A stretch of DNA of 64,000 nucleotides from Roseovarius mucosus DSM 17069. Lineage in GTDB: Bacteria; Pseudomonadota; Alphaproteobacteria; Rhodobacterales; Rhodobacteraceae. Location: the NCBI RefSeq assembly GCF_000768555.3, contig NZ_KN293980.1, positions 220,947 to 284,946 on the forward strand, written 5' to 3'. Both the position numbers and the translations under genes were made by a program. Position 1 is the stretch's first letter. Each line of letters begins with the position of its first letter. Positions 18,554 to 27,624 of the stretch are shown in pieces. The notes under the pieces were generated by a model, which was not told where the DNA came from, made no database searches, and worked only from the letters and a program-made list of their open reading frames with translations.

Positions 18554-19459
18554 ATGGCACGCAAACGCAAGGGGCGCGAGATTTCGGGATGGCTGGTGGT
18601 GGACAAGCCCGCTGGCATGACCTCGACCGCTGTGGTCAACAAGGTGAAATGGGCGTTGCAGGCGCAAAAGGCGGGCCATGCAGGCACGCTTGATCCCGAG
18701 GCGACGGGGGTGCTGGCCGTGGCGCTTGGCGAGGCGACCAAGACGGTGCCTTATATCACCGATGCGCTCAAGGCTTATACGTTTTGCGTGCGGCTGGGGC
18801 AGGCGACCAATACCGATGACACCGAGGGCGAGGTGATTGCCGAGAGCGAGCGCCGTCCGTCTGATGACGAGATCAAGGCAGTGCTTGGCAGCTTTGTGGG
18901 CGATGTGATGCAGGTGCCGCCCAAGTATTCCGCCGTCAAGATCGACGGGCAGCGGGCCTATAAATTGGCGCGCGACGGAGAAGAGTTCGAGGTCGCGGCG
19001 CGGCCTCTCTGGGTTGAGGAATTGCTGCTGGTGGACCGGCCCGATGCGGATCATGCGGTGTTGGAAATGACCTGTGGCAAGGGTGGGTATGTCCGCTCTG
19101 TGGCGCGCGATCTGGGCGAGAAGTTGGGCTGTTACGGGCATGTTGCCTGGTTGCGGCGGGTCTGGTCGGGGCCGTTCGAGGCCGAGGATGGCCTGAGCAT
19201 CGAGGACATCGACCGGATGGCGCAGAGCCCGGAGTTGGAGGCGCATGTGCGCCCGCTCGAAGAAGGGCTGGCCGATTTGCCCATGGTCACGGCCACGCCC
19301 GAGGGGGCGACGCGTCTGCGCAATGGCAATCCCGGAATGGTCATCGCGACCGGCATTGAATACGGCGATGAATGCTGGGCTGCGATTGACGGCAAGGCGG
19401 TGGCCGTGGGCCGCTACAAGGCGGGGGAATTGCACCCCAGCCGGGTGTTCAACCAATGA
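18554..19459 (+). CDS. truB: tRNA pseudouridine-55 synthase
   Basis: 301 residues. TruB makes pseudouridine 55 in the T-loop of tRNAs. The catalytic aspartate is Asp47 in [41 protein letters not shown] and [12 protein letters not shown] are further family blocks. Length and C-terminal PUA-like region are normal. The stop codon overlaps the ATG of the following DUF1643 gene. Confidence 0.96.
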   Translation: MARKRKGREISGWLVVDKPAGMTSTAVVNKVKWALQAQKAGHAGTLDPEATGVLAVALGEATKTVPYITDALKAYTFCVRLGQATNTDDTEGEVIAESERRPSDDEIKAVLGSFVGDVMQVPPKYSAVKIDGQRAYKLARDGEEFEVAARPLWVEELLLVDRPDADHAVLEMTCGKGGYVRSVARDLGEKLGCYGHVAWLRRVWSGPFEAEDGLSIEDIDRMAQSPELEAHVRPLEEGLADLPMVTATPEGATRLRNGNPGMVIATGIEYGDECWAAIDGKAVAVGRYKAGELHPSRVFNQ

Positions 19460-20025
19460 ACGGCGGCGCACCGGATCACCTGCATGATCCGGGCGGAAAG
19501 GTGCGCCTGCGCCTGCCTGACGGGGTGATAGGTGGGGCGGAATATTCGGACTGTGGGCGGTATCGGCAGGTTTTGAGCCGCGATTGGACGGCTGACGCAC
19601 AGGCCCCGCGCCGGGTTCTTTTTGTGGGCATGAACCCGTCTGTGGCCAGTGCGGAGGTCTCCGATCCGACCTGTCATCGCGAGGTGATGTTCGCCAAGGA
19701 TTGGGGGTATTCCTTTTATTTCAAGGGCAATATGCTGGATTGGCGGGCGACCTCGCCCAAGGATCTGCCGCGCGAGCCGGATGTGGCATGCAGTGCCGCG
19801 AACATCCCGGCGCTGGTGGCCATGGCGGAGCAATCAGAGCTTGTCGTGCTGGCCTATGGAAAGCTTCACGAGCGTTATCAAGGGGTTGTGAGGCGAGCGC
19901 TGCGCGAGATTGCGGCCACGAGCAAGCCGCTCATGTGTCTGGGGTTGAACAAGGACGGCTCGGCCAAGCATCCGCTCTACCTGCGCAAGGATACCCCGCT
20001 GATGGCATTCCCGATGCCGGTCTGA
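19456..20025 (+). CDS. DUF1643 family protein
   Basis: 189 residues. DUF1643 features are clear: the first half ends in [22 protein letters not shown], followed by [15 protein letters not shown] and, near the C-terminus, [21 protein letters not shown]. The fold and activity are not established in work I know of. It is translationally coupled to truB by a 4-bp overlap. A perfect 9-bp inverted repeat follows the gene. Confidence 0.85.
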   Translation: MNGGAPDHLHDPGGKVRLRLPDGVIGGAEYSDCGRYRQVLSRDWTADAQAPRRVLFVGMNPSVASAEVSDPTCHREVMFAKDWGYSFYFKGNMLDWRATSPKDLPREPDVACSAANIPALVAMAEQSELVVLAYGKLHERYQGVVRRALREIAATSKPLMCLGLNKDGSAKHPLYLRKDTPLMAFPMPV

Positions 20026-20036
20026 GCCAAGCGGAC

Positions 20037-20063
20037 TGTACGGTTGTGCGGTCAAACCGTACA
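20037..20063. repeat. inverted repeat after the DUF1643 gene
   Basis: TGTACGGTT at 20037-20045 and its exact reverse complement AACCGTACA at 20055-20063 with a 9-base loop. No U-rich run follows on either side, so a simple intrinsic terminator is doubtful. It marks the change from GC-rich coding sequence to the AT-richer stretch downstream. Confidence 0.6.
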
Positions 20064-20263
20064 AACTCGCAGTTCAGCTCGCGCTCTTGCGTGAAGGTCA
20101 GGATAACTCATCTACCAAACCGGCAATAAGACGGTTTCTAAATCGGCCTGGAAACTGATCCTTGTCGTCCTGCAGATGCGAGCATTGCGGCGTTGTGCTA
20201 TCGTGCGGCAGGCCGATTGAAATTTTCAATAAGAATTTTCCGGCAATATCTGGCAGACTGTGG

Positions 20264-21238
20264 TCAATCGCCAGCGGTACACACATTTTTTTCTTCGAGC
20301 GCGTTCCCTAAATAAGAAACACGGTAGAATGCGACGTGGCACCCGGACGGAGAAAACGCTATTGGAGGCTCTACACGTCCCTCGATCACTTGTCGCCAAC
20401 TGGTGCTTTCATCTGCTTCCTGCACCAGTTCATACAAACCTCTTCTGGAAGACGGGATGGGGAAGCCCGAAATTTGGAAAAAAACCTTGCCGTTTACGGC
20501 ATAAATATCTTCCTGCGTTACACATCCGCAGCCGCAGGAAAAACAGCTTAACGTGTCTTCGACAAACAAAAGATCTTCTTCTGGCAAGGCTACGACGTCT
20601 ACTAAAATAAGGTCGCGATCCAACCACCACGCGGTTCTATGACAAGAGCCTTCTCCGTTTGGATATTCGCAGCCATTCTGAATGGCAAAGAACATCCCAG
20701 AGTGTTTGTCCCATACGACGAACGGCGCAGACCTATTGTCAGGAAACTTCAGCGGTAAGTTGATCAGCTTGGGCTTGGCTGCCTCAAACACTATTAGGCC
20801 GACTTTGCCGAGGTGGAGATAGGTTTTGAACGGAATTCCTTCCATCCGTGGAAAACCTCGGTTCATCCCGTGCCGTTTCCAATACTGGTAGGGGAACACC
20901 CTCATCTTGCTCCCATCAATGACACTGTATGTGTGATTGTCCTGCATAAAGAACTGTCCCGGCTCAATTGGCTCAGTGTCAAATTGCGGAACTTGGTGAG
21001 CCCATATTGGCATCTTCTTGTCAGTTGGACGTGTTGACCTATCTTCGATGTTCATGAGGCGAACATCGTCGTTCTGCGAATAAAGGTAGGTGTGTTCATC
21101 CAGCCAAATCAAAGGCGTTGCCTTTTCTTCCATAGCGATCGGCTTTTCGGGGATACATCTGGATGCCAAGCCTACCAAGGCGAACAGCAGGAATAATGGC
21201 ACCAAAACTCGTCGACGCAGAAAAAATCTCGTCATCAA
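20264..21238 (-). CDS. orphan membrane-anchored protein in an AT-richer stretch
   Basis: 324 residues, no family recognised. The N-terminus is basic (MTRFFLRRR) followed by one hydrophobic segment to about residue 26 ending ASRC, which could be an uncleaved anchor or a weak lipobox. The rest looks extracytoplasmic and beta-rich, with repeated short strand-like segments (PLIWLDEHTYLYSQNDDVRLMN, FFMQDNHTYSVIDG). A cysteine cluster CFSCGCGC is near residue 235. Base composition and codon use are visibly more AT-rich than the neighbours, consistent with horizontal acquisition. Start at 21238; an ATG one codon later is equally good. Confidence 0.65.
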   Translation of the reverse strand: MMTRFFLRRRVLVPLFLLFALVGLASRCIPEKPIAMEEKATPLIWLDEHTYLYSQNDDVRLMNIEDRSTRPTDKKMPIWAHQVPQFDTEPIEPGQFFMQDNHTYSVIDGSKMRVFPYQYWKRHGMNRGFPRMEGIPFKTYLHLGKVGLIVFEAAKPKLINLPLKFPDNRSAPFVVWDKHSGMFFAIQNGCEYPNGEGSCHRTAWWLDRDLILVDVVALPEEDLLFVEDTLSCFSCGCGCVTQEDIYAVNGKVFFQISGFPIPSSRRGLYELVQEADESTSWRQVIEGRVEPPIAFSPSGCHVAFYRVSYLGNALEEKNVCTAGD

Positions 21239-21367
21239 AAATCCTTACTCGTCAATTGGCCGACCCCAGAAAGAGATATCCAGTCATAGTATGATCCACA
21301 ATTCGTCGCTGATTTGAACGTTATCATGCTGATCTGATTCTGGGATGATTGGGGCTTCGTTTACCGT

Positions 21368-22000
21368 TCAGTCTACCGCGCGGCACATCGCCTTGAGCGC
21401 CGCCGCGTGATCGGGCGACGCGACGAGGGCGTTGGCGGCCAGATCACGGGCCGATTGCATCAGGCTGTCACCGGGAACGACACGGTCGAACAGCCCCCAG
21501 TCGAGCGCCTCTTGGGTGCTGAGCCGTGCCCCGGCCAGCAGGATCATCTTGGCGCGGGCCGGGCCGATCAGGGCGGCAAGGCGGGCGGGGTCGCTGGGTT
21601 GGGGCAAAAAGCCCAGTTTCATCACCGGATAGAACGCGCCAGCGCCCTCGGCGGCGATGCGGATGTCACAGGCAAGCGCCATGCCTGTGGCCCCGCCCGC
21701 GACCGTTCCATTGAGCGCGGCGATACTGAGACCGGGCAGGGCGGCAATGGCGCCCGAGAGGCGTTCCCAGACCGGGCTGGTGGCGAGGCCGGCGCGTGCG
21801 GCGTCCAGATCGGCCCCGGCGGAAAACACTTTTCCTGCGCCGGTCAGCACGAACACGCGCGCCTCTTGGGCGGCCTCTGCGATGTCGGCGAGGTCGGACA
21901 GCATCGGCTCGGTCAGGGCATTGGCCTTGTCCGGGCGCTTGAGGGTCGCGATCCAGAGCCCGCCGTCGCGTTCGAGCGTGACCAGAGCATCCGCGCTCAT
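21368..22000 (-). CDS. enoyl-CoA hydratase/isomerase family protein
   Basis: 210 residues from the ATG at 22000, somewhat short for the crotonase family (about 260). The acyl-CoA oxyanion elements are present: FSAGADLDA near 60 and ALNGTVAGGATGMALACDIRIA near 95-116. The glutamate normally found in the second catalytic block is not evident. It may be a hydratase, isomerase or hydrolase in acyl-CoA metabolism. The ATG overlaps the TGA of the upstream SDR gene, so the two form an operon. Confidence 0.85.
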   Translation of the reverse strand: MSADALVTLERDGGLWIATLKRPDKANALTEPMLSDLADIAEAAQEARVFVLTGAGKVFSAGADLDAARAGLATSPVWERLSGAIAALPGLSIAALNGTVAGGATGMALACDIRIAAEGAGAFYPVMKLGFLPQPSDPARLAALIGPARAKMILLAGARLSTQEALDWGLFDRVVPGDSLMQSARDLAANALVASPDHAAALKAMCRAVD

Positions 22001-22746
22001 ATCAGGCCCACCCGGCGGCGGATCGCCTCGTCGCGCAGCGAGATTTCCTGTCCGGCGAACTCGGCGGCGTCGGGGCCGCACATCCAGAGGAGGGCGCGTG
22101 CGGGCCAATCGGCGGGGATATGGCTGGACCAGTCCAACTGGCTGACGGCATTGACGCCGCTGGCCTTGATCTCGCGCTGCATGTCGGTGGCCACCGTGCC
22201 GGGCGATAGGCCCATGACGCGGATCCCTGCGGGGGCGGCTTCGAGATCGGCGCAGCGGGTCAGCATCGCAGCCCCGGCCTTGGAGGTGCAATAGGCGCTC
22301 CAGCCTTCAAGCGGGTTATGGGCCGCGCCGGAGCTGACGGTCAGGATGGTGCCCGCGCCACGCGCGATCATGCCGGGCAGGGCGGCGCGCATGCCGTTGA
22401 ACACACCCTTGAGGTTCACGTCGATGGCGCGCGCCCAATCATCGGGATCAGCCTCGGACAGGCTGGTGATGGGGTCGATCACGCCAGCGTTGTTGATCAG
22501 CACATCGAGATGCCCAAAGGCGGTGTGGCAGGCGGCAACGGTAGCCTCCATTTCCCAAAAGCGGCTGACATCGCAGGGAATGGCGATAGCTGCGGGGCCA
22601 ATTTCACCAGCCAGTTCGGCAATTGCATCGCCATTGCGCGCCGCGAGTGCGACATTCGCCCCTGCGGTGGCGAAAACCCGCGCAGCGGCGGCGCCGATGC
22701 CTTTGCTGGCGCCCGTGATGAGAACGCATTTGCCCTGCATATCCAT
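21997..22746 (-). CDS. short-chain dehydrogenase/reductase
   Basis: 249 residues from the ATG at 22746. A classical SDR: cofactor-binding TGASKGIGAAAARV (Gly-rich TGxxxGIG), NNAG, a serine in TVSSGAA and the catalytic YCTSK (YxxxK). The segment LAARNGDAIAELAG after the second strand carries arginine, consistent with NADP(H) preference, which is only suggestive. Coupled by ATGA overlap to the crotonase-family gene. The substrate is not known. Confidence 0.9.
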   Translation of the reverse strand: MDMQGKCVLITGASKGIGAAAARVFATAGANVALAARNGDAIAELAGEIGPAAIAIPCDVSRFWEMEATVAACHTAFGHLDVLINNAGVIDPITSLSEADPDDWARAIDVNLKGVFNGMRAALPGMIARGAGTILTVSSGAAHNPLEGWSAYCTSKAGAAMLTRCADLEAAPAGIRVMGLSPGTVATDMQREIKASGVNAVSQLDWSSHIPADWPARALLWMCGPDAAEFAGQEISLRDEAIRRRVGLI

Positions 22747-22875
22747 GGTATTCCCCTTTTTGAATGCCCTTGTCCTAACGCTGGGGTAGGCCAAGTTCCA
22801 GTCAGATCATCCCTTGACCAAGCGGCGGTGACAACCGAAGTTGTTGGCAACCCCGATTTAAAAAAGGTGCTCTTC

Positions 22876-24396
22876 ATGTCTTATATCCGCACGATCGCCG
22901 CTTCGACTTCTGTGCTCTGCCTGTCGGCGACAGCCGGATTTGCCGATCTGACCGCCGCAGAGGTCTGGCAGGATTGGCAAAGCTATCTGGAAAGCAATGG
23001 CTATGCTGTCACCGCAGAGACTGCACAAGCAGGCGATACGCTGACGATCCGCGATCTCGCGATGCGGATGGAGGTGCCCGAAGAGGGTGGCACCGTCGAG
23101 GTCCGCATGGGAGAGATGCAACTTGTCGAACAAGGCGACGGATCGGTGGCCGTGATCCTGCCTGCTGTCATGCCGATTGCGATGGACCTCAAGGATGAGG
23201 CGGGCGAGCAGGTTGCGGTCACCATGCAGGTGGCGCAAACGGGCATGGAGATGGTCGTGACCGGCGATGCCAGTGCAATGACCTATGACTACACCGCGCA
23301 AGAGGTTGCGATGACGCTGGATGACGTCGTTGCCGGGGCGGAGACGGTCGAGATCGGGGTGGCCGAGGTCCGCATGGCCGACATGGCGGGACGGCATCAG
23401 AGCACGCTGGACGGCGCGACGCGCGCGGTCACGCAAGAGATGACCGCCGGTCCCGTGGCCTACGAGATTGATTTCACGGATCCCGAAGAAGGTGGGCGCG
23501 CCCGGATCAACGGCACGTTGGCACGGCTCAGCATGACCGGGAATGGCGATATGGTCGATGGCGTGGACACCAGCGACATGGCTGCCGCGCTGCGCGCAGG
23601 TTTTCGGGTGGACAGTGAGATCGCCTATGAAGAGGGCAACACGTCCTACCGGCTGACAAACGGCGACGAGGATATCGAAGGCACCCAAAGCTCGACATCG
23701 GGCACGCTGCAGGTGAGCATGGGGCCGGATGGTTTGCGCTATGGCGGCGAGGGGCGCGACGTGAGCGTTGCCCTGGCGGGAAGCGGTTTGCCATTTCCGG
23801 TTACGGCCGGGATGGCGCGGATGGGATTCAATTTTGCGATGCCTGTTGTCAAAAGCGACGCGGCACAGGACTTTGCCTTGGCGCTCGAGTTCGGGGGATT
23901 CACCATGGCCGATACGATCTGGGCGATGTTCGATCCGGGCGCGCAATTGCCGCGTGATCCGGCGACGATCAGCATTGATCTCTCCGGCAAGGGGCGGCTC
24001 TTTTACGACCTGCTGGACCCCGCGCAGATGGCCAAGCTGGAAGAGGGGGACGAGGTCCCCGGCGAGGTGGAAAGCCTCGTGCTCAATGACCTGACGGTTG
24101 ATCTGGCGGGGGCCAAGCTGACCGGGGCGGGGGCGTTTACCTTTGATCAGACGGACCTGACCAGCTTTGACGGGGTGCCGGCCCCGGAGGGCGCGATTGA
24201 TCTGCGGCTGGTGGGGGGCAATGGCCTCTTGGACAAGCTCATTGGCATGGGCTTTGTGGCCGAAGATAAGGCGATGATGGTGCGGATGATGGCGGGTATG
24301 TTCGCGCGCACTGGCACCGGCGAGGACGAGTTGACCTCGCGCATCGAAGTGACCGAGGAGGGTCAGGTTCTGGCCAATGGGCAGCGTCTGAAGTAA
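22876..24396 (+). CDS. DUF2125 domain periplasmic protein
   Basis: 506 residues from the ATG at 22876, beginning with a signal peptide (SYIRTIAASTSVLCLSATAGFA). The mature protein is acidic and beta-rich with the DUF2125 pattern typical of Rhodobacterales, including GFTMADTIWAMFDPGAQLPRDPATISIDLSGKG near 345-375 and MGFVAEDKAMMVRMMAGMF near the C-terminus. The open frame extends upstream of 22876, but that part is the shadow of the divergent SDR gene. No function is known. A hairpin terminator follows at 24420. Confidence 0.88.
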   Translation: MSYIRTIAASTSVLCLSATAGFADLTAAEVWQDWQSYLESNGYAVTAETAQAGDTLTIRDLAMRMEVPEEGGTVEVRMGEMQLVEQGDGSVAVILPAVMPIAMDLKDEAGEQVAVTMQVAQTGMEMVVTGDASAMTYDYTAQEVAMTLDDVVAGAETVEIGVAEVRMADMAGRHQSTLDGATRAVTQEMTAGPVAYEIDFTDPEEGGRARINGTLARLSMTGNGDMVDGVDTSDMAAALRAGFRVDSEIAYEEGNTSYRLTNGDEDIEGTQSSTSGTLQVSMGPDGLRYGGEGRDVSVALAGSGLPFPVTAGMARMGFNFAMPVVKSDAAQDFALALEFGGFTMADTIWAMFDPGAQLPRDPATISIDLSGKGRLFYDLLDPAQMAKLEEGDEVPGEVESLVLNDLTVDLAGAKLTGAGAFTFDQTDLTSFDGVPAPEGAIDLRLVGGNGLLDKLIGMGFVAEDKAMMVRMMAGMFARTGTGEDELTSRIEVTEEGQVLANGQRLK

Positions 24397-24419
24397 CGCG
24401 GAAATACAAGGCAGGAGAG

Positions 24420-24447
24420 GGTCACGGGCGCAGGCGCGTGGCCTTTT
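24420..24447 (+). terminator. rho-independent terminator after the DUF2125 gene
   Basis: GGTCACG at 24420-24426 pairs with CGTGGCC at 24437-24443 (one G-T pair), and TTTT follows at 24444-24447. It separates the DUF2125 gene from the pmbA-like gene. Confidence 0.65.
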
Positions 24448-24513
24448 GCTTAGGCGCGGGCTTGCGCGTGAGGGGGTGGCGGTCTACCTCAGGGCGGCAA
24501 CAAGGAGATGCCG

Positions 24514-25860
24514 ATGGCGAAAGCGCTCGATGAATTGACCCATGCGCTGATTGACGCGGCCCTGAAGGCCGGGGCCGAGGCGGCGGATGCCATTGCCTTG
24601 CGCGGGCAGTCGATCACAATCGACATGCGCGGCGGTGCGCTGGAACAGGCAGAGCGTGCCGAGGGGGTGGACATCGGTCTGCGCGTGCTGATCGGTGGGC
24701 GGCAGGCGAATGTGTCGGCCTCGGATACCGGGGCTGCGACGATTGCGGCCTTGGCCGAGCGGGCCGTGGCGATGGCGCGGGAGGCGCCGGTTGATCCCTA
24801 CGCCGGGCTGGCCGAGGCGGGGCAATTGGCGAGGGATTGGGATGTGGCAGCGCTGGAGCTGTGCGATGCGGCACCTGAGCCTGCCCCCGATGGCTTGGCT
24901 CGCATGGCGCAAGAGGCGGAGGCGGCGGCCTTGGCGGTGTCCGGTGTGACCCAAGTGCAATCGGCGACGGCGGGCTATAGCCAAAGGGCCGTGCATATCG
25001 CGGCGAGCAACGGGTTCTCGGGCGGTTATGCGCGCAGCGAAACAGGGGTTTCCTGCGTGGCAATCGCCGGATCGGGCACCGGGATGGAGCGCGACTATGA
25101 TGGCGACAGCCGGATTTTCGCCAGCGATTTGCGGGATGCGTCGGACATCGGGCAAAGGGCCGGTCTGCGCGCAGTGGAACGTCTGGGCGCGCGCCGTCCG
25201 CGCACCGGGGCCTATCCGGTGCTGTTTGACGAGCGCATTTCCGGCTCCTTGATCGGGCATCTGCTGGCGGCGGCCAATGGGGCGTCGGTGGCGCGGGGAT
25301 CGTCCTGGCTGCGGGAACGGTTGGGCGAGCAGGTGCTGCCCGAGGCGCTCTCGGTTCTGGAGGACCCGCACCGTCCGCGTGTGAGCGGATCGCGCCCGTT
25401 CGATGCCGAGGGGCTGCCGACCGCCAAGCGGGCGATTGTGCAGGATGGCGTGCTGATGGGCTGGACGCTCGATCTGGCCACGGCGCGCAAGCTGGAGATG
25501 CAGAGCACGGCCAATGCCACGCGCGGCACGTCTTCTGCGCCCTCGCCGGGGACGTGGAATATCGCACTCACGCAAGGCACGCAGAGCCGCGAGGATCTGA
25601 TCCGCGAGATGGGCACGGGCCTGTTGGTCACGTCGATGATCGGCTCCACCATCAATCCCAACACCGGCGACTATTCGCGGGGGGCGGCGGGCTTCTGGGT
25701 TGAAAATGGCGAGATCAAATGGCCGGTCAATGAATGCACCATCGCCGGCAGCCTGCCCGAGATGTTGCGCCAGATGGTCCCGGCCAATGATGCACGGCTG
25801 CATGTGGGCCGGGTGGTGCCATCGCTGCTGATCGAGGGGTTGACGCTTGCCGGGGAATGA
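24514..25860 (+). CDS. pmbA: TldD/PmbA family metallopeptidase-like protein
   Basis: 448 residues from the ATG at 24514, chosen because AAGGAG lies at the right spacing; an ATG at 24508 directly abuts that site. PmbA (TldE) is the partner of TldD in a protease complex that matures microcin B17-type peptides and degrades CcdA in E. coli. Family blocks: FSGGYARSETG, GTGMERDYDGDSRIF, MQSTANATRGTSSAPSPGTWNI and TINPNTGDYSRGAAGFWVENGEI. The E-subunit type lacks the TldD zinc motif HEXXXH, as expected. The CysQ-like gene starts within its last 14 bases. Confidence 0.92.
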   Translation: MAKALDELTHALIDAALKAGAEAADAIALRGQSITIDMRGGALEQAERAEGVDIGLRVLIGGRQANVSASDTGAATIAALAERAVAMAREAPVDPYAGLAEAGQLARDWDVAALELCDAAPEPAPDGLARMAQEAEAAALAVSGVTQVQSATAGYSQRAVHIAASNGFSGGYARSETGVSCVAIAGSGTGMERDYDGDSRIFASDLRDASDIGQRAGLRAVERLGARRPRTGAYPVLFDERISGSLIGHLLAAANGASVARGSSWLRERLGEQVLPEALSVLEDPHRPRVSGSRPFDAEGLPTAKRAIVQDGVLMGWTLDLATARKLEMQSTANATRGTSSAPSPGTWNIALTQGTQSREDLIREMGTGLLVTSMIGSTINPNTGDYSRGAAGFWVENGEIKWPVNECTIAGSLPEMLRQMVPANDARLHVGRVVPSLLIEGLTLAGE

Positions 25861-26626
25861 TCTGGCACTCTTGATCGAGGCGGCGCATGAGGCGGGCCGG
25901 ATTGCGACCGCCTTTGTGGGTGGGCCGCTCGACATGCAGGACAAACCGGGTGGTGCCGGGCCGGTGACGGCGGCGGATCTGGCGGTCAATGCGATGCTGG
26001 TAGAGCAATTGCGCGCGGCGCGGCCTGACTATGGATGGCTGTCGGAAGAGACTGAGGATAACGCGGCACGGCTAGGGGCCGAGCGGGTGTTCATTGTCGA
26101 TCCCATCGACGGCACCCGCAGTTTCATCGAAGGCAATCACGACTGGGCGCATTCTCTGGCGGTGGTGGAGCGTGGCGTAGTCATTGCCGCGGCGATTTAC
26201 TTGCCGATGCGCGACAAGCTCTACGCTGCCGCAGCAGGGCATGGGGCCACGCTGAACGGGGTGCCCATCCGGGCCACGGCGCGGGCAGATCTGGTGGGCG
26301 CGTCGATATTGGCGTCCAAGCCCAATTACGCGGCCGAGAATTGGCGAGGGGGCCAAGTGCCCGAGATGGCGCGCGCCTTTCGCCCGTCGCTGGCCTATCG
26401 CCTGAGCCTTGTTGCGGAGGGGCGTTATGACGCGATGATGACGCTGCGCCCATCCTGGGAATGGGACATTGCGGCGGGCGATCTGATCCTGCGCGAGGCG
26501 GGGGCGGTCACATCGGACCGCCGCGCCGTGCCGCTCCGGTTCAACAATCCGGTGCCGATGGTCGATGGCGTGCTGGCGGCAAACCCGCTGTTGCATGGGG
26601 CGCTGCACGCCGCCTTGGCCGCATGA
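25847..26626 (+). CDS. inositol monophosphatase/CysQ-like 3'(2'),5'-bisphosphate nucleotidase
   Basis: 259 residues with a TTG start at 25847 overlapping pmbA; GAGGGG lies about seven bases upstream and no nearby ATG is in frame. The metal-dependent, lithium-sensitive phosphatase motifs are present: WLSEET near 65, DPIDGTRSF near 84 and WEWDIAAGDLIL near 204. The arrangement fits CysQ-type nucleotidases that clear PAP as well as inositol phosphatases; which substrate applies cannot be told. The coupling to pmbA is common in this group of bacteria. Confidence 0.88.
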   Translation: MPGNDLALLIEAAHEAGRIATAFVGGPLDMQDKPGGAGPVTAADLAVNAMLVEQLRAARPDYGWLSEETEDNAARLGAERVFIVDPIDGTRSFIEGNHDWAHSLAVVERGVVIAAAIYLPMRDKLYAAAAGHGATLNGVPIRATARADLVGASILASKPNYAAENWRGGQVPEMARAFRPSLAYRLSLVAEGRYDAMMTLRPSWEWDIAAGDLILREAGAVTSDRRAVPLRFNNPVPMVDGVLAANPLLHGALHAALAA

Positions 26627-26703
26627 TCCACCTAGCGCCCCCTTGCGCCCGCTGGTGATCCGCGTCTAATGCGCGGGCGACAGGATCAAAAAACAGGCAC
26701 ATC

Positions 26704-27624
26704 ATGCCCCGCTCCGACAATTTGACTGGCGCCCTTCTGATGATGGGGTCTATGGCCGCGTTCACGCTGAACGACGCCATGATCAAGGGGTTGGCAGGGC
26801 AGGTGCCGCTTTTCCAAGTGATGTTTCTGCGCGGGGTGGTGACGACGATCCTCGTCGCGCTGATCGCGTGGAAGATGGGCGCGCTCAAGCGGCATCTCCC
26901 GCGCGAGGATTGGGGGCCGGTGTTCTGGCGTCTGGTGGGCGAAATCGGATCGGCGTATTTCTTTGTCACGGCCCTCTATCATATGCCGCTGGCCAATATC
27001 AGCGCGATCATGCAGGCCCTGCCGCTGACACTGACATTGGCCGCCGCGCTTTTTTTCCGCGAGCCGGTGGGCTGGCGGCGGATGGCGGCGATCTTGGCCG
27101 GGTTTGTCGGCGTGATGTTGATCGTGCGGCCGGGCACCGAAGGGTTCAACATCTATTCTGTCTATGGATTGGCGGCCGTTGCCTTTGTCACGCTGCGCGA
27201 TCTGGCGACGCGGCGGTTGTCGCGCGATGTGCCCTCGATGCTGGTGACGCTGTTCAACTCGTTCTTCATAATGGCGTTTTTCGGTCTGGGAAGCCTGACC
27301 GGCGAATGGGTGGCGCTCGATGGGCGGGCCGCGCTCTTGATCTGTGGCGCGGCGGTGATGATCATCGGCGGCTATCTTTTTTCAATCATGGTGATGCGGG
27401 TTGGCGAGATAAGTTTCGTGGCACCGTTTCGCTACACCAGCCTGATTTGGGCCTTGATTCTGGGGTGGTTGGTGTTCGGCGACTGGCCGCAGACGCTGAC
27501 CTTGGTCGGGGCTGCTATCGTGGTGGCAAGCGGGCTCTTTACCCTTTACCGCGAGGCGCAGATCAGCCGCCGGGCAAAAGCGGATTTGAAAAGACAGCTT
27601 TCACTTGGGCCTCGTCCACGTTGA
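26704..27624 (+). CDS. EamA/DMT-superfamily transporter
   Basis: 306 residues with about ten hydrophobic segments in two EamA repeats, the first starting GALLMMGSMAAFTLNDAMIKGL and ending GFVGVMLIVRPG. The second includes SFVAPFRYTSLIWALILGWLVFGDWP, the typical repeat end. Members export or import metabolites across the inner membrane. It is the only gene between the CysQ-like gene and a converging glycosyltransferase, with which its last 62 bp overlap. Confidence 0.9.
   Translation: MPRSDNLTGALLMMGSMAAFTLNDAMIKGLAGQVPLFQVMFLRGVVTTILVALIAWKMGALKRHLPREDWGPVFWRLVGEIGSAYFFVTALYHMPLANISAIMQALPLTLTLAAALFFREPVGWRRMAAILAGFVGVMLIVRPGTEGFNIYSVYGLAAVAFVTLRDLATRRLSRDVPSMLVTLFNSFFIMAFFGLGSLTGEWVALDGRAALLICGAAVMIIGGYLFSIMVMRVGEISFVAPFRYTSLIWALILGWLVFGDWPQTLTLVGAAIVVASGLFTLYREAQISRRAKADLKRQLSLGPRPR

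Noticed and set aside
17642-19600. Open frame of 652 codons on the minus strand opposite the DUF2233 gene and truB
   Set aside because: The plus strand carries clear rbfA, DUF2233 and truB; the antisense product is arginine/histidine-rich shadow sequence.
22318-22875. Possible N-terminal extension of the DUF2125 protein
   Set aside because: The extension lies opposite the SDR gene, and a signal peptide begins exactly at the ATG at 22876.
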